A stretch of 64,000 bases of DNA from Paenibacillus sp. FSL R10-2782. Lineage in GTDB: Bacteria; Bacillota; Bacilli; Paenibacillales; Paenibacillaceae. Both the position numbers and the translations under genes were made by a program. The notes beneath the pieces are model-generated. The model ran no database searches. It had not been told where the DNA came from and saw nothing but the letters and a program-made list of their open reading frames with translations. The number at the start of each line of letters is the position of its first letter. The first letter of the stretch is position 1. Location of the stretch: the NCBI RefSeq assembly GCF_038592985.1, contig NZ_CP151951.1, positions 1,479,001 through 1,543,000 of the forward strand, given 5' to 3'. Of this stretch, positions 26,660 to 34,294 are shown in pieces.

Positions 26660-26977
26660 ATGATCGGTTATATGAATAAATGCCCCCACTGTGGGGCGGA
26701 TTCTTCTTTTGTTCCTGAAGAGATGGAATGCGATCAATCCCTTGTTCTTTGGTGTAAGCACTGTGGGGATTATATCAATCAGACCCTAACAATGGAGTCC
26801 CTGAGGAAGTGGTGGGCCAGATACGACGCAGGGGAAGACACATGTAAGCCGCCTGTGAGCAAAGGCATGCTGCTTATGTTTGAAAAGCTGGAACAAACGT
26901 TGGCAGCAGAACCTGACTGTAACCTGAATCGGGTCGAAATACATCTCAAGGATTTTACTGACTATCGCTATAAATAA
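26660..26977 (+). CDS. Zinc-ribbon protein, 105 aa
   Basis: ATG start with AGGGAGGAGG upstream. Two knuckles, CPHCG (about residues 8-12) and CKHCG (about 33-37), form a likely Zn(Cys)4 ribbon. The C-terminal 60 residues are helical (MLLMFEKLEQTLAAEP). Similar short zinc-ribbon proteins act as transcription adaptors or RNA polymerase-binding factors, but no specific family is recognised. It lies between the two sigma-like genes with consistent spacing, so a regulatory role in the element is plausible. Confidence 0.6.
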   Translation: MIGYMNKCPHCGADSSFVPEEMECDQSLVLWCKHCGDYINQTLTMESLRKWWARYDAGEDTCKPPVSKGMLLMFEKLEQTLAAEPDCNLNRVEIHLKDFTDYRYK

Positions 26978-26994
26978 ACTTTGGAGGAAATGAT

Positions 26995-27342
26995 ATGAAC
27001 TATATGAACAACCACATGTATGAGCAAGATGGGGAAGATTCTGATTCAGTAGAATTTATACAAATTATTAGCAAAATTCAGAGGGTTGTCAAAGAGAATA
27101 AGGAGCTTAAAAGGAAAAATCATCATCTGATTTCCCAAAATAGACAACTTGCGGCCCGTAATCAATTGCTCGAATTGCAAATGAATGAATATATGTCTTT
27201 GGTCCAGGAAATGGAGCAGCAGTTCCTGGACCAGCATGAGTATGTGTTGGATTCGATGCAAGCTAATCAAACGCGTTCAAAGAATTTTTTATACTTGGAT
27301 GATTCCGGCGATATGTATCGTATTAACTATTCGGATAAATAA
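26995..27342 (+). CDS. Coiled-coil protein, 115 aa
   Basis: ATG start with GGAGGAAATGAT directly upstream and 17 bases after the zinc-ribbon gene, so the two are co-transcribed. Residues about 18-80 form a continuous coiled coil with polar heptads (IISKIQRVVKENKELKRKN, LISQNRQLAARNQLLELQM). The C-terminus is acidic and aromatic (FLYLDDSGDMYRINY). There is no signal peptide or membrane segment. It could be a regulator partner or an assembly factor. No family is recognised. Confidence 0.55.
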   Translation: MNYMNNHMYEQDGEDSDSVEFIQIISKIQRVVKENKELKRKNHHLISQNRQLAARNQLLELQMNEYMSLVQEMEQQFLDQHEYVLDSMQANQTRSKNFLYLDDSGDMYRINYSDK

Positions 27343-27385
27343 ATTCTAAAAAGGTAGACCGACTACTAGAGTGTGAGCTTGATCA

Positions 27386-28390
27386 ATGGAGAAGGAATTT
27401 CATTATGCTGGTATCGCCAGAAAATACGGGGTGAACGAATTGCTTAGTGATACGTATGTACAATTAAGAAAACCTGCTGTGAAGGATATGCATAATATAA
27501 AGCTGATCTGTGCGTGTAAAGAGGACAAAGACCTTCTTGGGGAGTTTCTTCAAGAGAATCGTAAATTTATGTTTTCGATTATTATGCGATATAAGGGAAG
27601 TATAGAAGATCTAAAAATGAAATTCAAGGTTACTGAGGATGACTTATACCAACATGCATGTATAGGATTACTAACGGCACTTAAGGATTTTGATATTCAT
27701 CGAGGAATTAAATTTACTACGTATGTAGTAAGACCAATTTTATGGGAGGTTAACCAGTTATTATATAGCAACTCTCAAGAGGTAAGACTTAGTCGGGGAG
27801 CTATTGATATGATCCGAAGGATGGTAGAGATAGAAGATACACTAGGCTACAGGCCGGGTGAGCAAAAAATGGCGAAGCTCCTTCAAGTTCCTGTAGAGCG
27901 TTATAGAGAAGTTGCTCAATTCAGTGATGCAATGGAACATTTTGATTCAATAGATAACTTTGAAGCTACAGACAACTCACATTATAACATGGATGAACTT
28001 GTGATTAATAAGGTTTATGTTCAACAACTGTTATGTAGTACTCTGTTTACAGAACATGAAAAAACGGTAATGCACTTAATTATGAAAGGTGCAAATAACT
28101 CTCAGATATCCGAAATACTCCACGTATACCCCATGACAATCAGCAGGACGTTAGCACGCATCAGGAAAAAAATAGACAAACAAAAACAGGATACTGAGAA
28201 TATCCCAATTGAAGCTCAATCAAAATACAGAGAAGAAATTAACTTAATTGTAGAGAGGAGTAAAGAACATAAACAAGTCTTGAATGTTACAGACATAACA
28301 GATGTACTTAAAATATCCGGCTATGATATTTCAAAGTATTCAAAACGTGTTCTTTACTATATCCGTAAAAAAGCAAAACTAGCTATATAA
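27386..28390 (+). CDS. Sigma-70 family factor, SigF/SigB-like architecture, 334 aa
   Basis: Region 2 is clear at about residues 50-135 (LLGEFLQENRKFMFSIIMRYKG, DLYQHACIGLLTALKDFDIHRGIKFTTYVVRPILWEVNQLL). A region 3-like segment follows (DTLGYRPGEQKMAKLLQVPVERYREV), then a region 4 helix-turn-helix at about 218-262 (FTEHEKTVMHLIMKGANNSQISEILHVYPMTISRTLARIRKKI). The extra 70 residues at the C-terminus (NVTDITDVLKISGYDISKYSKRVLYYIRKKAK) may be an additional winged or DNA-binding module. The ATG lacks a good ribosome site. It is the last gene of the phage-derived block and a strong candidate for recognising the element promoters. Confidence 0.75.
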   Translation: MEKEFHYAGIARKYGVNELLSDTYVQLRKPAVKDMHNIKLICACKEDKDLLGEFLQENRKFMFSIIMRYKGSIEDLKMKFKVTEDDLYQHACIGLLTALKDFDIHRGIKFTTYVVRPILWEVNQLLYSNSQEVRLSRGAIDMIRRMVEIEDTLGYRPGEQKMAKLLQVPVERYREVAQFSDAMEHFDSIDNFEATDNSHYNMDELVINKVYVQQLLCSTLFTEHEKTVMHLIMKGANNSQISEILHVYPMTISRTLARIRKKIDKQKQDTENIPIEAQSKYREEINLIVERSKEHKQVLNVTDITDVLKISGYDISKYSKRVLYYIRKKAKLAI

Positions 28391-28447
28391 AGTATAGCAA
28401 AGTTAAACGCAAATCACAACTGCTCTCGATCGATTTAGAATCATAAG

Positions 28448-28484
28448 GGTAAAAAAAGCCCACGCAGCTTTCATCATGAGCTTT
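28448..28484 (-). terminator. Terminator of the M24 peptidase gene (minus strand)
   Basis: Read on the minus strand, AAAGCTCATG and CGTGGGCTTT form a 10-bp stem with three G-U pairs and a 10-base loop, followed by a run of seven or more T. It marks the boundary between the phage block and the chromosome genes. Confidence 0.65.
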
Positions 28485-28500
28485 AAAGTGAAAAAAGGAC

Positions 28501-29589
28501 TTATCCCAGCACCGTCAGCTCTTTCGGAAAAGAGGTCAGGACTTTTACGCCGTCAGAGGTGACCAGAACGTCATCTTCAATCCGCACACCGCCGAGGCCT
28601 GGCACGTAGATACCGGGCTCTATCGTGAACACGAAGCCCTCATGAAGCAGGTCTTCATTGCCGCCATGCACAGACGGATATTCGTGAACGCTCATGCCAA
28701 GGCCGTGTCCAACCCGATGGTTAAAGGCTGGGCCATACCCAGCAGCTTCTACAACTGCACGAGCTGCCTGATCTACCGACGCGCAGGATACACCCGGACG
28801 AATGGCGGCAATACCAGCCTCGTTTGAGCGGAGTACCGTCTGATAAATCGTCTCCAGCTCAGCCGACAGCTTGCCAAAAGCAAAAGTGCGCGTAATGTCT
28901 GAGGCGTAACCATCTGAATATACGCCCATATCAAACATGAGTAGTTCGCCATGTTGCAGCTTGCGGGTGCCCGGAACACCATGAGGCAGCGCTGTTTTGG
29001 GTCCGGACAGCACCGTGGTGTCAAAGGACGGGCCATCTGCGCCGATTTTCTTCATCTGGTATTCAATTTCGGCAACCAGCTCGACTTCTGTCACGCCTTC
29101 ACGCACGTGGGTCAGGCCGTGGCGGAGTGCGTCCTCCACCAACTGTGCGGCATGTTTCAGACGCCGTACTTCCTCAGGTGTTTTTCTTACGCGCATGTCC
29201 TGGAGCAGAGGGCCGAGATCCACATATTGGGCCGCATCAATGGCAGTATGTAGCTGTTCGTAGCGGAGTACGGAGACGTGCTCCTTTTCCAGCGCGAACA
29301 CCTCCACTCCAGTACCTGTGCGCTGGCGCAGCAGATCATATGGATTGTCTGTATCTGTGTGAGTGGATATGCGAGTCACGGAAGAAGCGGCGTGGGCCGC
29401 CTCTGCATCCAATGCAGGCACGATCAGTTCAGGCTCCTCGTCCCGAAGCAGCACCAAGCCGAGAAATCGCTCATGCGGGTCACTGGCAAAGCCAGTCAGG
29501 TAGTAGATATGCTTGGGATCGGTGACGAGCAATCCGTCCCATGATTGTGACTTCAATTCATCATACAGCCGGGTTATTTTATCATTCAT
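28501..29589 (-). CDS. M24 family Xaa-Pro peptidase, 362 aa
   Basis: The creatinase-like N-terminal domain spans about residues 1-130 and the pita-bread catalytic domain about 135-360. The metal ligands are visible in order: FDMGVYSDGYASDITRTF (two Asp), HRVGHGLGMSVHEYPSV (His), FTIEPGIYVPG (Glu) and VRIEDDVLV (Glu). This set and the length fit bacterial Xaa-Pro aminopeptidase or proline dipeptidase (PepP/PepQ type), cytoplasmic enzymes that remove residues next to proline. On the minus strand a TATAAT box and AAAGGAAT site precede the ATG. It stands alone with its own terminator. Confidence 0.88.
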   Translation of the reverse strand: MNDKITRLYDELKSQSWDGLLVTDPKHIYYLTGFASDPHERFLGLVLLRDEEPELIVPALDAEAAHAASSVTRISTHTDTDNPYDLLRQRTGTGVEVFALEKEHVSVLRYEQLHTAIDAAQYVDLGPLLQDMRVRKTPEEVRRLKHAAQLVEDALRHGLTHVREGVTEVELVAEIEYQMKKIGADGPSFDTTVLSGPKTALPHGVPGTRKLQHGELLMFDMGVYSDGYASDITRTFAFGKLSAELETIYQTVLRSNEAGIAAIRPGVSCASVDQAARAVVEAAGYGPAFNHRVGHGLGMSVHEYPSVHGGNEDLLHEGFVFTIEPGIYVPGLGGVRIEDDVLVTSDGVKVLTSFPKELTVLG

Positions 29590-29668
29590 ACAGATTCATT
29601 CCTTTCTATTCATGGATTCATTATAACGCTTATTACATATTTGTTTATAGATCTGACTGACTTTATTC

Positions 29669-30391
29669 TCATTCCTGACTTAATGTCTGTAGACGTGCCT
29701 GTACATTCTGATCATAAAAACCCCCATGGTAGCACAGCACCTTCTCGACTTCCAATACAGTCAGTTTACCGAGGCTTTCCAAGGCCAGTGGCATATCCGG
29801 TGTAGCCGACTCAGCAGGGCCGACCAGTTCGCCTTCAACTACACGTAGCTCGTCCGCCGCCAAAAGCAGCTTTTGCGCAGGCGCATACAAGCTGATATGC
29901 CCCGGCGTGTGACCAGGTGTATGGATAATCTGTATTCCCCCACCGTAAGGAAGATGCTCACCGTCTTCAAGGGCATGGGCAAAGCGCAAGTCCGGCAGGC
30001 GGTGAATCATATCCTCTGCTTGCTCCTTGAGTACAGTATCCATCTGATTGATTCGTTCCGGTGTCAGCTTCACAAACGGCCGATCCCCTGTCATATAAGG
30101 AATATCATCCTTATGAGCCAATAGAGCGGTATTCGGCAGCAAGTCCAGTAGTGCATGAACATTTCCGATATGATCAATGTCCTGATGCGTTAAAATAATT
30201 CGCTTTAGGTGGCTGATATCCTCTCCCACATCTGCAATAGCCTTGCGCAATGGTTCCAACTGGCCTAGCATCCCCGTGTCAATGAGTGTAAGCCCGTCTT
30301 CATCCTTAAGCAGTACAGGATAAATCGTCGTCTTTCCAAAGAAGGATTCCATAGGTACTTCCAAAATCAAAATTTGGGTTCCAATATTCAT
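29669..30391 (-). CDS. Metallo-beta-lactamase-fold hydrolase, 240 aa
   Basis: The MBL fold is complete: LIDTGMLG near residue 36, LTHQDIDHIG near 68, HTPGHTPGH near 135, AADE near 158 and CYHGG near 216. The first metal motif is H-x-D-x-D-H, so the second His of the usual HxHxDH is replaced by Asp. This variant is found in a subset of YqjP/YflN-like and glyoxalase II-like hydrolases. The substrate is not known. There is no signal peptide. The ATG at 30391 has no strong ribosome site. Confidence 0.85.
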   Translation of the reverse strand: MNIGTQILILEVPMESFFGKTTIYPVLLKDEDGLTLIDTGMLGQLEPLRKAIADVGEDISHLKRIILTHQDIDHIGNVHALLDLLPNTALLAHKDDIPYMTGDRPFVKLTPERINQMDTVLKEQAEDMIHRLPDLRFAHALEDGEHLPYGGGIQIIHTPGHTPGHISLYAPAQKLLLAADELRVVEGELVGPAESATPDMPLALESLGKLTVLEVEKVLCYHGGFYDQNVQARLQTLSQE

Positions 30392-30603
30392 ATAAGCTGC
30401 TTCAGAATCCCGTGAACTCCGAAGCCCACCTCCTGTCTCTTATTGTTTAATGGGTCGACCAACCTTTGAGGCTTTTGTTTTTCATCAAGCTCTATTATAG
30501 AACCCTTTACATCCGAACCGCAAAAAATCAACTCCATATGGCTGTTCAGGCGCTTGTCTTGTACAATGAAATAAATCAACAGAGCAGGAGGCGGGTACAA
30601 ACG

Positions 30604-31125
30604 ATGAATAGGTGCCAATCTTTTTCCATTGAATTTGCGCGCAGGGAGGATCTTCCGGCTATTGTGGGCATTTATAATTCCACCATTGCAGGACGAATGG
30701 CAACGGCAGATTTGGAGCCCGTGACAGTGGAGAGCCGTATCCCATGGTTTGAGGCTCATCAAGAAGACCATCGACCTTTGTGGGTTCTGAGACATAAAGA
30801 GACGATTGCAGGGTGGGCCAGCCTTCAGTCTTTTTACGGACGTCCAGCTTATAACGGTACGGCGGAAATCAGTATTTATGTCCATGAAGACTCTCGTGGA
30901 ACTGGAGCAGGAAGCCGTATGGTGCAGCATGTACTGAATGAATGCTCTGGGCTTGGAATTACGACGCTGTTGGGGTTTGTATTCGGTCACAACAAGCCGA
31001 GTATCGCCTTGCTGCGGAAATTCGGTTTTGAACAATGGGGTTATTATCCGCGTGTTGCGGTGCTGGACAGCATAGAGCGGGATCTGGCTATTCTGGGTAA
31101 ACGAGTGGATGTTGAGGATAAATAG
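30604..31125 (+). CDS. GNAT N-acetyltransferase, phosphinothricin acetyltransferase-like, 173 aa
   Basis: ATG 30604 follows CAGGAGGCGG; an in-frame TTG at 30466 lies far upstream without support. The sequence has all PAT/Bar-like landmarks: [53 protein letters not shown], then the acetyl-CoA loop RGTGAGSRM. It ends with [27 protein letters not shown]. Members acetylate phosphinothricin, methionine sulfoximine or related amino acids, and many in Bacilli act as general detoxifiers. The gene is monocistronic and followed by a terminator. Confidence 0.87.
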   Translation: MNRCQSFSIEFARREDLPAIVGIYNSTIAGRMATADLEPVTVESRIPWFEAHQEDHRPLWVLRHKETIAGWASLQSFYGRPAYNGTAEISIYVHEDSRGTGAGSRMVQHVLNECSGLGITTLLGFVFGHNKPSIALLRKFGFEQWGYYPRVAVLDSIERDLAILGKRVDVEDK

Positions 31126-31162
31126 ACGAACAAACATCATTTATAAGGTGAACATGAAAAAA

Positions 31163-31222
31163 GCTGCATCCAAAATGTTCTGTGCACTACAATCGTGCGT
31201 GGTTTTGGAAGCAGCCTTTTTA
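31163..31222 (+). terminator. Terminator between the acetyltransferase and ThrE genes
   Basis: GCTGCATCCAAAA (31163-31175) pairs with TTTTGGAAGCAGC (31203-31215) with one mismatch, followed by CTTTTTAT. A-runs on the left side suggest that it also works for the minus-strand exporter genes. Confidence 0.8.
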
Positions 31223-31257
31223 TGTTGTGAAAAAAAGATGTTGTCTATCTCCGTCGT

Positions 31258-31692
31258 TCAACGGTGAGATTTAAAACGTATGTTGCGAAAAATCTGATTG
31301 AGCACCTCGGACAGTACCAAGCCGACAGCAATGGCACCTGCGATCATGAGTGTGCTCATAGCCAGCTCCAGCGCCTGAGGATAATTATGTTGTACAAACT
31401 GTCGCATCGCATTGTAGGCCATTCCCCCCGGGACGAGCGGAATCATGCCAGCCACGCTGAAAATAATAACAGGCATTTTGTACAGTCTGGCCAAACTCTG
31501 GCTGATGATTCCGATTAGAACCGTTGCCAACAGGCTGGCGCTCACGGGTCCCATGCTGTCTGATGTCCAATAATAGACGAGCCAGCCCAACATGCCGACG
31601 AAGCCACATTGTAACAGTGAATGTCGGGGAGCGTGGAAAAGAATGCCGAATGCAGCGGTAGCAATAAAGCTTGTGAATAATTGTGCAAGCAT
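31258..31692 (-). CDS. Threonine/serine exporter, small subunit (ThrE_2/YjjB-like), 144 aa
   Basis: The start is ATG at 31692 (MLAQLFTSFIATAAFG), preceded on the minus strand by CGGAGGAGATCC. A longer reading to 31770 would overlap the partner gene and is rejected. Four to five transmembrane segments are evident (LFTSFIATAAFGILF, GFVGMLGWLVYY, LLATVLIGIIS, IFSVAGMIPLVPGG, TLMIAGAIAVGLVLSEVL). The motif IPLVPGG is typical of the ThrE family. With the upstream-encoded subunit it should form a split form of the exporter that removes threonine and serine. Confidence 0.85.
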   Translation of the reverse strand: MLAQLFTSFIATAAFGILFHAPRHSLLQCGFVGMLGWLVYYWTSDSMGPVSASLLATVLIGIISQSLARLYKMPVIIFSVAGMIPLVPGGMAYNAMRQFVQHNYPQALELAMSTLMIAGAIAVGLVLSEVLNQIFRNIRFKSHR

Positions 31693-31712
31693 AAACTTGG
31701 ATCTCCTCCGAA

Positions 31713-32468
31713 TCACATATACGAAATGATAACCGCAACGCCAGCTCCAATGCCAAAGGACGTCAAGCAAGCGTCAGCACCCTTGGATATGCCCGAAACG
31801 AGGTGCCCGGCCATCAGATCCCGAATGGCATTAGTAATTAATAAGCCTGGCACCAATGGCATAACGGAGCCAATAATGATTTTGTCCATCATCTGGCCCC
31901 AGCCTGCAACTGTCAGTAAGGCCGCCAGCATGCCGATTAAAAAGGATGCAGAAAACTCCGAGAAAAACTTAACTTTAACGAGTCTGTGAAAATATTGCAC
32001 AGCCGCGAAGCCAGCCCCGCCACAGAGAACGGCTGCAGGGAAGTCTCGCCAGACCCCGCCAAACATAATCATAAAGCAGCCGCTCGCCAATGCCGCAGCC
32101 ATCAGCTGCACGCGATTGGAATAGCGGAGAGGACCACGTTCAATCTTGGACAGCTCCGTAACTGCTGCGCGGGGTGCCAGGTCACCCCGACTTATTTTAC
32201 GTGAAATCGCGTTAACCTCTACTACCTTGTGCAAATCGGTGGTCCGCTCCACAATCCGGATCAGCTTGGCGGGCTCCGAGTCGTTAATGGCAAAAAAAAT
32301 CCCGGTCGGTGTCACATAGCTATGGGACTGGGATATGCCGTAGGCTAAGGCAATGCGGGACATCGTATCTTCGACACGATAGGTTTCGGCTCCATTTTGC
32401 ATCATGAGCTTGCCAGCCAGCAGACAAACCTCGATGATCTCAGGGGTAGGATGGGAATGATTATTCAT
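31713..32468 (-). CDS. Threonine/serine exporter, large subunit (ThrE/YjjP-like), 251 aa
   Basis: The N-terminal 110 residues are cytoplasmic with the family motifs LAGKLMMQNGAETYRVEDTM and GISQSHSYVTPTGIFF. Five transmembrane helices follow (VQLMAAALASGCFMIMFGGV, FPAAVLCGGAGFAAVQYF, ASFLIGMLAALLTVAGWG, IIIGSVMPLVPGLLITNAI, LTSFGIGAGVAVIISYM). MPLVPG recurs here as in the small subunit, which lies 20 bases downstream in the same operon. Family knowledge gives proton-driven export of threonine and serine or of a related small molecule. Confidence 0.87.
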   Translation of the reverse strand: MNNHSHPTPEIIEVCLLAGKLMMQNGAETYRVEDTMSRIALAYGISQSHSYVTPTGIFFAINDSEPAKLIRIVERTTDLHKVVEVNAISRKISRGDLAPRAAVTELSKIERGPLRYSNRVQLMAAALASGCFMIMFGGVWRDFPAAVLCGGAGFAAVQYFHRLVKVKFFSEFSASFLIGMLAALLTVAGWGQMMDKIIIGSVMPLVPGLLITNAIRDLMAGHLVSGISKGADACLTSFGIGAGVAVIISYM

Positions 32469-32579
32469 GCTCGCTCTCTTTCATTCGTACCGGGCCGTTT
32501 GGCCGTATTATTTGTATATATTGTAGCACAAATAACCGCCCTTTCAGAGGCGGTTGTGTGGGAAATAAGAAGGCATCCG

Positions 32580-33428
32580 TCAAGATTCCATCGTATCTGG
32601 AATAACTGTATAGTAGGACTCTTCCAAATGTGTTGCAGCCTCAGACAAGCCCATGGATCTAAGCTGTCCTGCTACAAAAACACGAAGGGCAGAATGGGTG
32701 AACAGATGGCGTGTTTGAGCATCCCGGATAAAGGCCAATCTCGCTTCACGCGAGGCGTTGCGGAACAAATCACGAACCGTTTCACCTTGTTTATCCCAAT
32801 GAAAGGGCTCTGCCACGCTTAAAAGAGCACTCTTCATAGAGGAATGCTGTTTTGCGGAAGAAGGAAATGCCGGAATGCCCAAGCCGTTCAGTGTAGGGGC
32901 AGCTTCGTTTTGCTTACGCTCGGTTCGCAAACTGTCAATGTAGGCAGCCATATCCTGAATCGTTTGAACACCGAAGCGCTCCCGAAAGCATTCCCGCACA
33001 AACGCAGTGCGTTCATCTACGGCCTGAGGAGGCTGATGTCCTGTATAATCCTGTCCATTAGCATAGTAGCGCTTTAATGAACTGTTCTCTGTATAAACAA
33101 CACTTAAAAAATCCTGCAAGTGGCGGGCAACCACCCATACACCTGTCCAGTCAACAGGGGATATGCATACAATGGGGGCCTGCGAAAGATCCTTTACAAG
33201 TCCAAAATCCGTTAAAAAGCCGTAATGTATTCCGTCCACGCCTGCGTGGGCAAAGGGAATCACATCCGGCGGTGTAGCCATATATCGTGGCGCGCGGCCA
33301 TGCTCCATAATCAATCCCAAATCAAAACCCAGAGAGTGCCGGTTCGCTTCAAGCTCCTGTTCAAATTCTATAAGTGCCTCAATCAAAGGTGTAGCTGATC
33401 CGTAGGCAGGGTTAGAACCGGAATTCAT
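32580..33428 (-). CDS. Hypothetical cytoplasmic protein, 282 aa
   Basis: The ATG at 33428 (MNSGSNPAYG) has AAGGAGG 8 bases upstream; an upstream in-frame start at 33527 lacks one. Residues 15-115 (LIEALIEFEQELEANR, VIPFAHAGVDGIHYGFLTDFG, PIVCISPVDWTGVWVVARHLQDFLSVV) recall SMI1/KNR4-like (SUKH) domains in pattern, but the match is only an impression. Residues about 200-280 are helical. It has no membrane segment and no catalytic motif. It stands alone between the exporter operon and the HAD fragment. Confidence 0.6.
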   Translation of the reverse strand: MNSGSNPAYGSATPLIEALIEFEQELEANRHSLGFDLGLIMEHGRAPRYMATPPDVIPFAHAGVDGIHYGFLTDFGLVKDLSQAPIVCISPVDWTGVWVVARHLQDFLSVVYTENSSLKRYYANGQDYTGHQPPQAVDERTAFVRECFRERFGVQTIQDMAAYIDSLRTERKQNEAAPTLNGLGIPAFPSSAKQHSSMKSALLSVAEPFHWDKQGETVRDLFRNASREARLAFIRDAQTRHLFTHSALRVFVAGQLRSMGLSEAATHLEESYYTVIPDTMES

Positions 33429-33802
33429 CGTGTATGCCTCCTTATCCAAGTACATCCATAAAGCGTCCATCCCTAAAAGGTACGTGATTTTACACGAAAT
33501 GTAAACCTGTATGCTGAATCTTTTCAAAAATGTGACCTTTTACCTGTGTTCTATGGAATAAACCGCTTTCGGGGCAAAACAGGACGTGATGCCTATATTT
33601 AGAACAGTACAGAAGTAAAGTGAGTATATGAAAAAGATGTCTTTTCAGTTTATGACCGCCACGGTGAAGTGTGAATGCGGGAATGGATACGAGCTATGGA
33701 TGTCGAAGGAGTAAGGTGCAACGTATCGGGTCAGCGGGTATAATATCAGGACAAGGTGAGGATGGACGTCATCCAATGATTTTTACAGAAAGAAGTGGGT
33801 AT

Positions 33803-34240
33803 ATGAACTTGCACAAGAAGGCCGTATTTTTTGATGTGGATGATACAATGTACGATCATTTGCACCCTACTCGCGATGCTTTGCGTACAGTATTAGGTTT
33901 GAGTGAGCGTTTTCCTTATGAAGAGGCCTATCATCGTATTCGCTATTACAGTGATGTGTTATCAGCAAAAGGAGGACTATTGGAGGGTAAAGCGGGGCAG
34001 GATGAGCTGGAGGATATGAGGGAAGGTCGTTTTGTTCTAGCTTTACAGGAATTTGGGGTGAATATTACCCGTGAGCAGGCAGTGGATATCCAAAAAGAGT
34101 ACCTGGATCGCCAGTATCGGATTGAGCCTTTCGAGGGAGCTACATTATTAATGGACGAGTTGAACTCGGCTGGATATTTGGTTGGCTTGATTACGAATGG
34201 TCTCGAAGATCATCTTCTTGGCATTCCCCTATGTACCTAA
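33803..34240 (+). pseudogene. HAD-family phosphatase, N-terminal fragment of a split gene
   Basis: ATG 33803 (MNLHKKAVFFDVDDTMYDH) begins a HAD hydrolase with catalytic motif I (DVDDT) near residue 10 and motif II (LITNG) near residue 132. The helical cap lies between them. The family reading stops at about NGLEDH (near 34212); a few unrelated codons lead to a stop at 34240. Motifs III and IV reappear at 36904-37167 in the correct orientation. The gene was therefore cut by about 2.7 kb of foreign DNA. Activity is not expected. Confidence 0.85.
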
Positions 34241-34276
34241 AAAGGCAGGATCGGGGAGTTGCCCTTATCCTGCCTT
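34238..34276 (-). terminator. Terminator of the MATE efflux gene
   Basis: GGCAGGAT (34244-34251) and ATCCTGCC (34267-34274) form an 8-bp stem. On the minus strand the hairpin is followed by TTTTT. It is close to the left end of the inserted segment. Confidence 0.8.
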
Positions 34277-34294
34277 CTTGCGAGTTATATTTTT

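Noticed and set aside
28391..28500. Attachment site at the right end of the phage-derived block
   Set aside because: No tRNA gene or obvious direct repeat marks this boundary, and the left end is outside the window, so an att site cannot be supported.
28951..29525. Several plus-strand frames of 80-130 aa inside the M24 peptidase gene
   Set aside because: They are antisense shadows of a well-conserved enzyme; the high GC third positions of the real gene create long open frames opposite.
31692..31770. Upstream extension of the small ThrE subunit
   Set aside because: The extension overlaps the partner gene's end and lacks a ribosome site; the ATG at 31692 has a perfect one and matches the family start.
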